From: Blattabacterium cuenoti
GTDB taxonomy: Bacteria; Bacteroidota; Bacteroidia; Flavobacteriales; Blattabacteriaceae
NCBI RefSeq assembly: GCF_014252395.1
Contig: NZ_CP059219.1
Span: forward strand, 234,610 to 298,609
Direction: 5' to 3'
Length of the DNA stretch: 64,000 nt
Shown: one piece after another, positions 9,221 through 18,209 of the stretch
Layout: every line of letters begins with the position of its first letter
Position numbering within the stretch: the stretch's first letter is position 1
The notes under the pieces: model-generated
Seen by the model: the letters and a program-made list of their open reading frames with translations, nothing else
Database searches by the model: none
What the model was told of the DNA's origin: nothing
Program-made: the position numbers and the translations under genes

Positions 9221-9292
9221 TAGCCCATAGGGGAATCGAACCCCTCTTTCCAGGATGAAAACCTGACGTCCTAACCAATAGACGAATGGGCC
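9221..9292 (-). tRNA. tRNA-Glu (anticodon TTC)
   Basis: A 72-base cloverleaf on the minus strand. Acceptor GGCCCAT pairs with ATGGGCT (one G-U pair), with discriminator A. The anticodon arm TCAGG/CCTGG carries loop TTTTCAT, giving anticodon TTC. The T arm is AGGGG/CCCCT with loop TTCGATT. CCA is not encoded. It charges glutamate and reads GAA/GAG. It stands just upstream of rpsT. Confidence 0.96.
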
Positions 9293-9426
9293 TTTAAAAA
9301 AGAACTCAAAATTTACAAATTAAATTTTTTTTGTATTTAATACAAGTATTTTATTTACATTTGAAAATATCTTTTCTTTTTTTTATCATTTATATTTTTT
9401 AATTCAAAGTAAAAATAGTACTTATT
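9293..9426. other. AT-rich intergenic stretch between tRNA-Glu and the NlpC/P60 gene
   Basis: Divergent spacer that must hold promoters for tRNA-Glu/rpsT (minus) and the hydrolase gene (plus). I see long T and A runs, a TTTG at about 9360-9363 and no convincing TAnnTTTG box on either strand. No hairpin or RNA gene is evident. Confidence 0.5.
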
Positions 9427-9981
9427 ATAAATAAATTTTTTTTACTTATTATTTTTTGTTATCATTTTTTTTCTATTTCATTTTCATTGCATGGAGAAAA
9501 TATGAAATATAAAAAAAAGTATGAAAAAATTTTTTTTAGAAAAAAGAATAAATCAAAAAATTATTTAAAATTTTTAAAAAAAGAATTTTTTAAAAGAAAA
9601 GAATTTCTTATAGAAAAAGCTAAAGATTATATGTATTCTCCATATTTATATGGAGGTGAAACTAAAACAGGAATAGATTGTTCTGCTTTTATAAAAAATG
9701 TATTTGCATCTTACAAAATAACTTTACCTCGTATTTCTTATAATCAAGCCAAAAAAGGTTTTTTTGTCCCTAAAAAAAAAATAGAAAAAGGTGATTTATT
9801 ATTTTTTGCAACAGGATCATCTAAAAAAATAAATCATGTAGGTATGGTTATTTATGTGAATCCTAATAACATATTTTTTATTCATGCATCTACATCTAAT
9901 GGCGTAATTATATCTCAATTATACCAAAAATATTGGAATAATAGATTTGTTACAGCAAGAAGAATTATTTATCCGTCATAA
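9427..9981 (+). CDS. NlpC/P60-family cell-wall hydrolase, probably exported; non-AUG start suspected
   Basis: A cysteine peptidase of the NlpC/P60 fold that cuts peptidoglycan stem peptides. Numbered from the TTG at 9487, Cys65 lies in GIDCSAF, His117 in INHVGMV and a third polar residue His133 in FIHAST. From TTG 9487 the protein (164 residues) has no export signal. The same frame is open back to the stop at 9400, and codons from ATA 9427 encode a short basic start and a hydrophobic run (NKFFLLIIF...FFSISFS), a good signal peptide. I therefore extend the gene to 9427. The standard-start alternative is 9487-9981. The 3' end overlaps convergent aroA by 17 bases. Confidence 0.75.
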   Translation: MNKFFLLIIFCYHFFSISFSLHGENMKYKKKYEKIFFRKKNKSKNYLKFLKKEFFKRKEFLIEKAKDYMYSPYLYGGETKTGIDCSAFIKNVFASYKITLPRISYNQAKKGFFVPKKKIEKGDLLFFATGSSKKINHVGMVIYVNPNNIFFIHASTSNGVIISQLYQKYWNNRFVTARRIIYPS

Positions 9982-11212
9982 AATCGATTGAAAATCCTAA
10001 ATATTTTAAATCTTCCCAAAAATTTGGATATGATTTTTCTACTACATTTGGATTTTCTATTTGTAAATAAGGATAGCATAATCCAAAAGAAGAAAAAGAC
10101 ATAGCCATTCTATGATCTTGATAAGTTTTTATTCTTATAAAAGAACTTATTTTTTTTTGAAAAAAATCTGTTATTTCTAAACAAGAATTAGTAATTTTTA
10201 TAATTACTCCTAACTTTAAAAGTTCTTCTTTTAATGCTTGTAATCTATCTGTTTCCTTAATTCTTAAGGTTTCTAATCCTTTTAAATTACATTTAATTCC
10301 AAGAGAAGCACAAGTAACAGCAATAGTTTGAGCAATATCAGGTGTTTTATTTAAATCTAATTCTATAAATTTTGGTAGAGAAAAATTAAATTTTTTATTC
10401 AATATTATTTTATTGTTATTAAAAATTGTGGAAACACCAAAATATTCTTCATATATAGAAGAGATATCACTATCTCCTTGTAAACTATCACTTTTATATG
10501 AATATAAAGTTATATTACTATTTTTTGCTATAGAAGACATTGAATAATAGTAAGAAGCAGAACTCCAATCAGATTCTATATAAAATATTTTTTTACCTTC
10601 TTTTTTTCCTGGAAATATATGAATTATATCATTATTCCAATAAATTTTTATACCAGCTAAAGTTAGTAACTTAAAAGTCATTTTAATATATGGAATAGAT
10701 GTAATATTTTCTTTTAAAAAAATTTTAAGTCCCATATCAAATTTACTAGCTATCAACATTAGAGAACTGATGTACTGACTACTAATTTTGGCGTTTATAT
10801 TAATTACACCTCCTAAAATTTTTTTTCCAAATATTTTTATTGGAGGATATCCATCTTTTTCAAGATAAAATATTTTTGCTCCTAATTCTCTTAAAGCTTT
10901 TACCAATATAAAAATTGGTCTTTCTTTCATTCTATTTGATCCTGTTAACACTATTTCCTTTCCTTCTTGTATAGAAAAATAAGAAGTTAAAAAACGCATA
11001 GCCGTTCCTGCATGATGAATATTTAATATATTGGAAGTACTAATTAAACTATTTTTTAATATTTCTGTATCTTCACAATTAGAAATATTTTGAATATGAA
11101 TATCTTTATAAAGAGCATTTAAAATTAAAAGACGATTAGATACACTTTTAGATCCTGTTATAGATATTGAACCATATAGTGATTTTATATTTTTATAAAT
11201 ATTAATATACAT
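9965..11212 (-). CDS. aroA: 3-phosphoshikimate 1-carboxyvinyltransferase (EPSP synthase)
   Basis: A 415-residue enzyme joining shikimate-3-phosphate and PEP, the sixth shikimate step leading to chorismate and aromatic amino acids. Motifs are TGSKSVSNRLLILNAL at the N-terminus, HAGTAMRFLTSYF (the NAGTAMR loop, with His in place of Asn), RIKETDRLQAL and TYQDHRMAMSF. Length matches Bacteroidota AroA. It is last in the minus-strand unit tktN-tktC-mazG-aroA, one base after the mazG-like gene. Its product serves essential amino-acid provisioning typical of nutritional symbionts. Confidence 0.95.
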   Translation of the reverse strand: MYINIYKNIKSLYGSISITGSKSVSNRLLILNALYKDIHIQNISNCEDTEILKNSLISTSNILNIHHAGTAMRFLTSYFSIQEGKEIVLTGSNRMKERPIFILVKALRELGAKIFYLEKDGYPPIKIFGKKILGGVININAKISSQYISSLMLIASKFDMGLKIFLKENITSIPYIKMTFKLLTLAGIKIYWNNDIIHIFPGKKEGKKIFYIESDWSSASYYYSMSSIAKNSNITLYSYKSDSLQGDSDISSIYEEYFGVSTIFNNNKIILNKKFNFSLPKFIELDLNKTPDIAQTIAVTCASLGIKCNLKGLETLRIKETDRLQALKEELLKLGVIIKITNSCLEITDFFQKKISSFIRIKTYQDHRMAMSFSSFGLCYPYLQIENPNVVEKSYPNFWEDLKYLGFSIDFMTDK

Positions 11213-11213
11213 A

Positions 11214-11540
11214 TTACTTCAATTTTTTATTTTCATGATGTCTTATATGATCTCTTATTGTTTTTTCTCTTAATTTTTTATTAAAAGATTCTTCTAAATC
11301 AATTCCTGTTTGGTTAGCTAAACAAATTATAATAAATAAAACATCAGATAATTCTTTTCCAAGATCTTTATTTTGTTTATTCTTTTTTTTAGATTGTTCT
11401 CCATAATTTCTAGCTATAATACTGGAAACTTCTCCTACTTCTTCTGATAAAAGTATAGTATTTGTTAATACATCAAAATAACGAACACCATGAGTGATTA
11501 TCCAATTATGAACTAGTTTTTGTATATTTTTTATTTTCAA
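11214..11540 (-). CDS. MazG-like nucleotide pyrophosphohydrolase
   Basis: A 108-residue all-alpha NTP pyrophosphohydrolase-type protein. The metal-binding pattern EExxE appears in LSEEVGEVSS and the second acidic motif ExxD in ELSDVLF, as in single-domain MazG enzymes. The family hydrolyses (d)NTPs to monophosphates; the exact substrate cannot be read from sequence. The start overlaps the tktC stop by 4 bases, and aroA follows after one base, so it is embedded in a cotranscribed unit. Confidence 0.85.
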   Translation of the reverse strand: MKIKNIQKLVHNWIITHGVRYFDVLTNTILLSEEVGEVSSIIARNYGEQSKKKNKQNKDLGKELSDVLFIIICLANQTGIDLEESFNKKLREKTIRDHIRHHENKKLK

Positions 11541-12505
11541 AATTTTTTTTTATTATTTAATAATGTCTTTACCTTATTTATAATAGAATTTCTATCAATA
11601 TTATATTTTTTTAAAAGTTCTATTGGTTTTCCGCTTTCTCCAAAAGTATCATTAACGGCGACGAAACCTTGAGGTATAAAACATTTATTAGAAGTAAGAA
11701 TTCTTGCTACACTTTCTCCTAAACCACCCCAATAATTATGTTCTTCTGCAGTAAGAACACATTTTGTTTTAATAACAGATTCTAAAATTTTTTTTTCATC
11801 TAATGGTTTTATTGTATGAACATTAATTATTTCACATTCTATACCTTCATTATTATATAAAATTCTAGAAGCTTCTATAGATTCCCATACTAAATGTCCT
11901 GTACTTATAATAGTAATATCTTTTCCTTTCGTTAAAATAATTGCTTTACCTATTTCAAATGTTTTATTTATATCTGTAAAATTAGCTACAGAAGGACGTC
12001 CAAAACGTAAATAAACTGGACCAAAATAATTTGATATAGCTAAAGTAGCTGCATAAGTTTGATTATAATCACAAGTATTAATAACAGTCATTCCTGGTAA
12101 CATTTTCATCATTCCTATATCTTCTAAACTTTGATGAGTGGCTCCATCTTCACCTAAAGTCAAACCGGAATGAGAAGCACATATTTTTACATTTTTATAA
12201 GAATAAGAAATAGATTGACGTATTTGATCATATACACGAGATGTAGAAAAATTAGCAAATGTTCCAGTAAATGGGATATAATCTCCAATACTAAGTCCAG
12301 CAGCTATACCAATCATGTTAGCTTCTGCTATTCCTATTTGAAAAAATCTTTCAGGAAATTCTTTAGAGAATTGTGTCATAAATAAAGAGTTAGTAAGATC
12401 TGCGCATAATGCTACTACTTTTTTATTTTTTTTTCCTAAAAATGATAAAGCATCTCCAAATCCAGCTCTAGTTTCTTTTAATCCTTTATTCTGATATTTT
12501 TTCAT
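11537..12505 (-). CDS. Transketolase, C-terminal subunit
   Basis: A 322-residue protein equal to the pyrimidine-binding and C-terminal domains of transketolase, encoded separately from the N-terminal half. It begins near TRAGFGDAL and includes GIAEANMIGIAAGL and THQSLEDIGMM. Together with the neighbouring gene it forms the thiamine-diphosphate enzyme of the non-oxidative pentose phosphate pathway, giving erythrose-4-phosphate for the shikimate pathway (aroA lies downstream). Split transketolases occur in many bacteria and archaea. Eight bases separate it from tktN. Confidence 0.93.
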   Translation of the reverse strand: MKKYQNKGLKETRAGFGDALSFLGKKNKKVVALCADLTNSLFMTQFSKEFPERFFQIGIAEANMIGIAAGLSIGDYIPFTGTFANFSTSRVYDQIRQSISYSYKNVKICASHSGLTLGEDGATHQSLEDIGMMKMLPGMTVINTCDYNQTYAATLAISNYFGPVYLRFGRPSVANFTDINKTFEIGKAIILTKGKDITIISTGHLVWESIEASRILYNNEGIECEIINVHTIKPLDEKKILESVIKTKCVLTAEEHNYWGGLGESVARILTSNKCFIPQGFVAVNDTFGESGKPIELLKKYNIDRNSIINKVKTLLNNKKKF

Positions 12506-12513
12506 AATTTTTA

Positions 12514-13377
12514 CTATTTTATAGGATAATCTCCTAAAGGAGTTATAGGTATTTGACTTAAAGCATTATCCAATTCTTCTTTATTAGGATATTTACCATG
12601 CCATGCATTATTATCTACCATAAAATCTACTCCATATCCCATTTTAGTATATAGTATAATTAAAATTGGATATCCTTTTTTAGTTTCATTTTTAGCTTTT
12701 TTTAAAACATTAATAACTTTTTCAATATTGTTACCTTCCAATTCTTCAATAACTTTCCAATCAAAAGATTCAAATTTTTTCTTTAAATTTCCTAAAGGTA
12801 AAACTTCATTTGTACTTCCATCTATTTGTTGTCCATTATAATCTACAGTGGCTATATAATTATCTATATTTTTAGAACCAGCATATAAAGCTGCTTCCCA
12901 TATTTGTCCTTCATTCAATTCTCCATCTCCATGTAAACTATAAATAATATTATCAAATTCTTTATTTAATTTTTTTGATAAAGCTGCTCCAATAGAAACA
13001 GACATTCCTTGTCCTAAAGAACCAGAAGAAATTCGTATTCCAGGTAATTTTCTATGTACAGAGGGGTGACCTTGTAAACGTGAATTTAATTTTCTAAAAG
13101 AAGATAATTCCTTTATAGAGAAAAAACCAGATCTAGATAATACACTATAATAGACAGGGGATATATGTCCATTAGATAGAAAAAAAAGATCTTCTCCTTT
13201 TCCATTCATAGAAAATTCTTTTGGATTATAATGCATTATTTTTTGATATAAAGCAACAAAATATTCCGTACAACCTAAAGAACCACCAGGATGTCCTGAT
13301 TTTGCGTCATTAGTCATACGGAGTATATCTCTTCTTACTTGAAAACAAAAATCCTTTAAATAACGTTCTTCATTCAT
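12514..13377 (-). CDS. Transketolase, N-terminal subunit
   Basis: A 287-residue thiamine-diphosphate-binding half. Features are a conserved GHPGGSLG, the ThDP/Mg motif beginning GDGELNEGQ and ending near VDYNG, and NAWHGKYP near the C-terminus. It needs the C-terminal subunit encoded immediately downstream. It is the first gene of a minus-strand unit running to aroA and is divergent from smpB. A TATTTTTG box (minus strand, 13444-13451) is a weak promoter candidate. Confidence 0.93.
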   Translation of the reverse strand: MNEERYLKDFCFQVRRDILRMTNDAKSGHPGGSLGCTEYFVALYQKIMHYNPKEFSMNGKGEDLFFLSNGHISPVYYSVLSRSGFFSIKELSSFRKLNSRLQGHPSVHRKLPGIRISSGSLGQGMSVSIGAALSKKLNKEFDNIIYSLHGDGELNEGQIWEAALYAGSKNIDNYIATVDYNGQQIDGSTNEVLPLGNLKKKFESFDWKVIEELEGNNIEKVINVLKKAKNETKKGYPILIILYTKMGYGVDFMVDNNAWHGKYPNKEELDNALSQIPITPLGDYPIK

Positions 13378-13465
13378 TTTTTATTTTTTTTAAAACAAAA
13401 TTTCAATCTTATTATATTTTCGTATTTTCGTTTAAATATTTCACAAAAATAATAATTAATTATTT

Positions 13466-13918
13466 ATGAGTATTATTAATAGAAAAGCAAAATTTCAATA
13501 TTATTTTTTAGATTATTATATAGCTGGAATACAATTATTTGGTACAGAAGTTAAATCTATAAGACAAAAAACAGTTAATATAACAGAAAGTTTTTGTCAA
13601 ATGAAAAATGGAGAATTATATTCTATTAATATGTATATATCTGAATATAAATTTGGAACAAATTTTAATCATTCAAGCAGAAGAGAAAGAAAATTATTAC
13701 TTAATAAAAAAGAATTAATTAAAATTAATAAAAAATTAAAAACTTCAGGATTAACTATTATTCCTATAGAATTATTTTTTAATGAAAAAGGATATGTAAA
13801 AATGAAAATAGTTTTAGCTAAAGGAAAAAAAATATATGATAAACGTGAATTTTTGCGAAAAAAAGATTCAATTAGGGAGATTGAAAAATCTTTCAAAAGA
13901 AAAAAAAATTTTATTTAA
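13466..13918 (+). CDS. smpB: SsrA-binding protein SmpB
   Basis: A 150-residue RNA-binding beta-barrel protein that delivers tmRNA to stalled ribosomes. Motifs are NRKAKFQYY at the start, GIQLFGTEVKSIR, the SYxxxE-type region, and the C-terminal KKIYDKREFLRKKD tail that inserts into the mRNA channel. Length is normal. Trans-translation may matter where poly(A) slippage yields truncated products. I found no ssrA gene nearby. Confidence 0.95.
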   Translation: MSIINRKAKFQYYFLDYYIAGIQLFGTEVKSIRQKTVNITESFCQMKNGELYSINMYISEYKFGTNFNHSSRRERKLLLNKKELIKINKKLKTSGLTIIPIELFFNEKGYVKMKIVLAKGKKIYDKREFLRKKDSIREIEKSFKRKKNFI

Positions 13919-13936
13919 TGTATTTAATTTAATTAT

Positions 13937-13962
13937 TTGAAATTAAATATTTAATATATTTG
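13937..13962 (+). promoter_or_regulatory. Candidate Bacteroidota-type promoter for the OmpA-like gene
   Basis: TATATTTG at 13955-13962 matches the TAnnTTTG -7 box, and a TTG at 13937-13939 lies 15 bases upstream, shorter than the usual spacing. It ends 26 bases before the ATG. Sequence match only. Confidence 0.4.
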
Positions 13963-13988
13963 TTTAGATTCAAAGAAATTATAGTTGT

Positions 13989-15182
13989 ATGAAAAACGTC
14001 AATTTTTTTATTATTGCTTTATTTACTTTTTTTTCTTCTGTTTTTTCTCATTCTTCGGAAGAAAAATGGTTTATTAGAGGTACAGCTCATGATATAAATT
14101 TTTATCCTGTTCAATCTCCTTTTAAAGGTTTTTTTTTAAAAAGGAATAATAGTTTTACTCCTATTATTTCTAGTTTAGGGTTAGAGCATAAGATAAATGA
14201 TTATATAGGATTATATTCAGAAGGTTCAATAGGTATAGTAAATAATAATAAATGGAGAATATCAAATAACTTTTTCCTTAAACTTAGTCAAGGTGTAAAT
14301 TTATATGTTTTTCCTTATCAAAAATTTGATCCTTATTTAAGATTGGGGGCTGGATATCATAGATTTAATAATTATATAAATAGAGAATTAAGAGTATCAG
14401 ATGTAAAATATTTTAAAACGAATAGTAAAAACTTTTTTTTATTAGATGGTGGAGGAGGTATAAATCTTTGGTTAATACCAAATTTAGGTATTAATTTAGA
14501 AAGTACTTATAATCAAATAGTAGAACCAAAATCAAAAAATTATTTAAATTTTTGGAAACATAATATAGGCTTTATTTTCCGTTTTGGTAAAAATACTTTT
14601 AAAAAAAATAAGGAAAATAAAAATATGATGGAAAATAAATATGATTTACCATCAAAAGAAGAAAAAAATTTTTATGAAGAAAAAATTTGTTGTAAAGATA
14701 AAGATATAGATAATGATGGAGTTTTAGATAAAGACGATTTATGTCCAAATCAATTTGGATTAAAAAAATTTAAAGGATGTCCTGATACAGATTTAGATAA
14801 TATACCAGATTATGAAGATAAATGTCCTAATAAATTTGGAAAAAAAGAAAATGGAGGATGTCCTAATGTTGTTTTTAATCCTATTTTATTTAATATGGGA
14901 AAATATTCATTATCTAATCATTCTTTAGTTATTATTAAAGATATTGCTAATATGATGAATAATTATTTTCCTAATTCTAAATTTTATATAAATGGATATG
15001 CTGATTCTCATGGAAAATTTTATCAAAATAAAATATTATCCATAAAAAGAGCAAATTCTGTTTTTGAAGCTTTAGTTAACAGAGGAATTAATCCTTCTAG
15101 AATAGAAATTAGAGGATTAGGAAGTTCAAAAAAATATAAAAAAGGAAGACGTGTTGAAATAATAATACAAAAGAAAAAATAA
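13989..15182 (+). CDS. OmpA-family outer membrane protein with thrombospondin type-3 repeats
   Basis: A 397-residue protein. It has a signal peptide (residues 1 to about 20, hydrophobic, ending near SVFSHSS), an N-terminal beta-barrel domain (about 25-205), calcium-binding type-3 repeats (about 235-290, DIDNDGVLDKDDLCP and DLDNIPDYEDKCP), and a C-terminal OmpA peptidoglycan-binding domain (NGYADSHG, LSIKRANSVFEAL). It anchors the outer membrane to the wall. Promoter and terminator signals on both sides suggest a single-gene transcript, unlike most genes here. A surface-exposed barrel may face the host vacuole. Confidence 0.9.
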   Translation: MKNVNFFIIALFTFFSSVFSHSSEEKWFIRGTAHDINFYPVQSPFKGFFLKRNNSFTPIISSLGLEHKINDYIGLYSEGSIGIVNNNKWRISNNFFLKLSQGVNLYVFPYQKFDPYLRLGAGYHRFNNYINRELRVSDVKYFKTNSKNFFLLDGGGGINLWLIPNLGINLESTYNQIVEPKSKNYLNFWKHNIGFIFRFGKNTFKKNKENKNMMENKYDLPSKEEKNFYEEKICCKDKDIDNDGVLDKDDLCPNQFGLKKFKGCPDTDLDNIPDYEDKCPNKFGKKENGGCPNVVFNPILFNMGKYSLSNHSLVIIKDIANMMNNYFPNSKFYINGYADSHGKFYQNKILSIKRANSVFEALVNRGINPSRIEIRGLGSSKKYKKGRRVEIIIQKKK

Positions 15183-15214
15183 ATACAAAAATCTGTAATC
15201 TGTAAAAATTAAAA

Positions 15215-15248
15215 TAAAAAAACCTCTTATAATTAAGAGGTTTTTTTA
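15215..15248. terminator. Bidirectional intrinsic terminator between the OmpA-like gene and tatC
   Basis: A perfect 9-base stem AACCTCTTA / TAAGAGGTT (15221-15229 and 15234-15242) with a TAAT loop, preceded by an A run and followed by a T run. It works in both directions and includes the tatC stop codon. It is the only clear rho-independent terminator I found in the window. Confidence 0.85.
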
Positions 15249-16033
15249 TTCACATAAAAAGATATATATATACTTAACTGATAAAGTATTAGTAAAGGTA
15301 TTAAAACTATTATAGTACTTATAATATCTCCAGGTGTAATAGCAGAAGCAAAAATTAACATTATTAAAAAAGCATGTTTTCTATATTTTCTTAAAAAGAA
15401 ATATGAAATTAATTCCATCTTGGTAAGAAAATATATGATAAAAGGAAATAAAAAAATAATTCCCATAGATAATACAGAATGAGTTACTAAAGAAATATAA
15501 TCTGAAAGATCAAATATATTTTTTGGAATAAAACTTATTCTAAAAGAATATCCAAAGTGAATTAAAAATGGACATAATATAAAATATCCAAAAAAAACTC
15601 CTAAAATAAATAAAGTAGTTGCTGTTATAAAAATTACTATGGAATATTTTTTTTCTTTATCAGAAAGAGCCGGTTTTATAAATTTCCAAAATTCATATAA
15701 AATATATGGAAAAGATAAAATAAAACTTCCAATAAAACAAGTCCATACATAAATATTAAATTGACCAAATATTTTTCTATTTTGTATTTCTAAATTTTGG
15801 TATAAAAAAGAAAAAGAATTAGAATGAAGGCCTAAAAAAGTATTTGTTAATTTATAAAATAAACGATAAGTAATAAAATCCATTCTAGATGGACCGAAAA
15901 TAATATAATTGAATATAATATTTTTATTATTCATTAAAATGATCATTACAATGATAATAGCTAAAAAACAATTAATTACATGTTTTCTCAATTCTTCAAT
16001 ATGTTGCCAAAAAGGCATCTTATTTTTATTCAT
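15233..16033 (-). CDS. tatC: Sec-independent protein translocase TatC
   Basis: A 266-residue inner-membrane protein with about six helices, the substrate receptor of the twin-arginine system. Family marks are the N-terminal PFWQHIEELRKHV, the segment FGQFNIYVWTCFIGSF, and PFIIYFLTKMELIS followed by KYRKHAFLIMLIFASAITPGD. tatA is not in this window. Its 3' end is shared with the bidirectional terminator. Confidence 0.94.
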   Translation of the reverse strand: MNKNKMPFWQHIEELRKHVINCFLAIIIVMIILMNNKNIIFNYIIFGPSRMDFITYRLFYKLTNTFLGLHSNSFSFLYQNLEIQNRKIFGQFNIYVWTCFIGSFILSFPYILYEFWKFIKPALSDKEKKYSIVIFITATTLFILGVFFGYFILCPFLIHFGYSFRISFIPKNIFDLSDYISLVTHSVLSMGIIFLFPFIIYFLTKMELISYFFLRKYRKHAFLIMLIFASAITPGDIISTIIVLIPLLILYQLSIYISFYVNKKTS

Positions 16034-16112
16034 TCATATAATTAATTTTTTATTATAAAAATAATAATACTTTTTTATAAAAATTGTATTTTATATAATA
16101 AAAAATATCTAT

Positions 16113-17132
16113 ATGAAATGTGGAATTATTGGTCTTCCAAATACAGGAAAATCGACATTTTTTAATCTTATTTCTAATTCTCAAGTTTTATCTGAAAATT
16201 TTCCTTTTTGTACTATAGAACCTAATTATGGAATTACAAAAGTTCCAGATCAAAGATTATACGAATTACAAAAAATTGTAAATCCAATTAAAGTTATTCC
16301 ATCTGAAATAAAAATAGTAGATATAGCTGGATTAATCAGAGGATCTCATAAAGGAGATGGATTAGGAAATAAATTTTTATCCCATATTAGAGAAACAAAT
16401 GTAATTCTTCATATAATACGTGTTTTTAATGATATTAGCATTCTTCATATAGAAGGATCTATAAATCCTGTTAGAGATATAGAAATTATTAACATGGAAT
16501 TACAATTAAAAGATATAGAAACAATAGAAAAAAAATTAGAAAAAATTAGTAAAAAAAAAGAAAATAAAAAATTTACATATTTATTAAACAAAATTCTTTC
16601 TTTTCTTAAAGAAGGAAAAAATATTAGAATATATCCATTAAAAGAAGATGAAAATAAATATATAAAAAATTTACAATTATTAACTATAAAACCAGTTATT
16701 TATATATGTAATATAAACGATTTATTAGATAAAGAAACTAAATTACATATAGAAAATATTAAAAAAATAGTTGAAATTGAAAATTCAACTTTAATGGTTG
16801 TATCCTTAAAAAATAAATGTAAAAAAAAAAATAAAATAGATAAAATTCTTCAAAAAGCATATAAGTTATTAAACTTACAAAGTTTTTTTACAGTAGGAAA
16901 AAAAGAAATACGTGCTTGGTCAATACCAAATATATGTACAGCTCATACTGCTTCATCAGTAATTCATACAGATTTAAAAAAAGGATTTATACGAGCAGAA
17001 ATAATTCATTATAATGATTTTATAAAATATAAATCAGAAGAACAAGCAAAAAAAGCTGGAAAAATATTTTTAGTAGGAAAAAATTATTTAATTCAAGATG
17101 GAGATATTATTCATTTCAGATTTAATTTATGA
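16113..17132 (+). CDS. ychF: Ribosome-associated GTPase/ATPase YchF
   Basis: A 339-residue Obg-family P-loop protein. GLPNTGKSTFFN is the Walker A, DIAGLIRGSHKGDGLGNKFL covers the switch and G3 region, and a C-terminal TGS-like domain includes IRAWSIPNICTAHTAS and DGDIIHFRFN. YchF prefers ATP in characterised cases and associates with ribosomes. It is slightly shorter than the usual 363 residues, with the shortening in the coiled-coil region. It overlaps the convergent M42 peptidase gene by 22 bases. Confidence 0.93.
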   Translation: MKCGIIGLPNTGKSTFFNLISNSQVLSENFPFCTIEPNYGITKVPDQRLYELQKIVNPIKVIPSEIKIVDIAGLIRGSHKGDGLGNKFLSHIRETNVILHIIRVFNDISILHIEGSINPVRDIEIINMELQLKDIETIEKKLEKISKKKENKKFTYLLNKILSFLKEGKNIRIYPLKEDENKYIKNLQLLTIKPVIYICNINDLLDKETKLHIENIKKIVEIENSTLMVVSLKNKCKKKNKIDKILQKAYKLLNLQSFFTVGKKEIRAWSIPNICTAHTASSVIHTDLKKGFIRAEIIHYNDFIKYKSEEQAKKAGKIFLVGKNYLIQDGDIIHFRFNL

Positions 17133-18202
17133 AAATTAAAAAATTCTTTATAATTATTATTTATCTCTTGTAAAGTTTCAAATATTAATAATATAGTTTT
17201 TTCTACGTCTTTTTTATGTACCATTTCTACTGTTGTATGCATATATCTAAGTGGTATGGATATTAAAGCTGAGGATACTCCTTTGTTAGAATAAGCAAAA
17301 GCATCTGTATCTGTTCCAGTATATCTAGATACTAAACGTTGAAAACATATTTTTTTATTTTTAGCAGTATTAATAATAAGTTCTCTTACATTTTTTTGTA
17401 TTGATGAAGAATATCCTATTACAGGTCCTAATCCACATTTAATATCTCCTTGTATTTTTTTATCAATCATAGGAGTATGAGTATCGTGTGTTACATCTGT
17501 TACAATAGCAATATGAGGTCGTATAGTTCTAGAAATCATTTTAGCTCCTTTTAATCCAACTTCTTCTTGAACTGAATTAACTATATATAATCCAAATTTT
17601 AAATCTATATGATTTTTTTTTATCATTTTTGCTACTTCCGCTATTATAAAACCTCCTATTTTATTATCTAATGCTTTAGATACAAAATAATTATGGTTCA
17701 TAATGAAAAAATTATCTGGATAAGTAATAATACAACCTACATGAACTCCCAAATTTATTGCTTCTTTTTTATTAGAAACTCCAATATCTATAAATATGTT
17801 ATCAACATTAGGGTATTTTTCTTCTTTTCTAGTATGAATAGCAGGCCATCCAAATATTCCATCTACTAATCCTTTTTCTGTATGAATTACTACTTTTTTA
17901 GATGGTGCTATTTGATGATCAGATCCTCCATTACGAGAAACATATATAATTCCATCTTCTGTTATATAATTAACATACCAAGATATTTCATCCGCATGAG
18001 CTTCAATAATTAATTTATACGGAGATACAGGATTAATTAATCCTACTGCAGTTCCATATAAATCTGTATATATCTTATCTACATAAGAATTTATATGATT
18101 TATCCATATTTTTTGTCCTTTATTTTCTTCTCCTACAGGAGAAAAAGTATTTAAGTATTCTTTAATAAATTTTAAAGATACTAAGTCAATTGAATAATTC
18201 AT
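17111..18202 (-). CDS. M42-family metallo-aminopeptidase/endoglucanase-like protein
   Basis: A 363-residue cytoplasmic dinuclear-metal peptidase of family M42. Likely metal or catalytic positions are EAHADE (His and Asp), DNKIGG (Asp), the Glu pair in QEEVGLKG, the Asp in VTDVTHDT and the His in MHTTVEMVHKKD. The family releases N-terminal amino acids from peptides. It lies 7 bases after dapF on the same strand, so the two are probably cotranscribed. Confidence 0.92.
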   Translation of the reverse strand: MNYSIDLVSLKFIKEYLNTFSPVGEENKGQKIWINHINSYVDKIYTDLYGTAVGLINPVSPYKLIIEAHADEISWYVNYITEDGIIYVSRNGGSDHQIAPSKKVVIHTEKGLVDGIFGWPAIHTRKEEKYPNVDNIFIDIGVSNKKEAINLGVHVGCIITYPDNFFIMNHNYFVSKALDNKIGGFIIAEVAKMIKKNHIDLKFGLYIVNSVQEEVGLKGAKMISRTIRPHIAIVTDVTHDTHTPMIDKKIQGDIKCGLGPVIGYSSSIQKNVRELIINTAKNKKICFQRLVSRYTGTDTDAFAYSNKGVSSALISIPLRYMHTTVEMVHKKDVEKTILLIFETLQEINNNYKEFFNFHKLNLK

Positions 18203-18209
18203 AATATTT

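Noticed and set aside
9201-9278. N-terminal extension of S20 running into the tRNA-Glu gene
   Set aside because: The extra 26 codons overlap the tRNA on the same strand, and MANNLSS at 9200 is the conserved S20 start.
12170-12385. Plus-strand open frame inside the transketolase C-terminal gene
   Set aside because: Antisense shadow, low complexity, no start context or homology seen.
13919-13988. Possible tmRNA (ssrA) gene next to smpB
   Set aside because: The gap is only 70 bases of AT-rich sequence with a promoter-like box; no tRNA-like ends are present.
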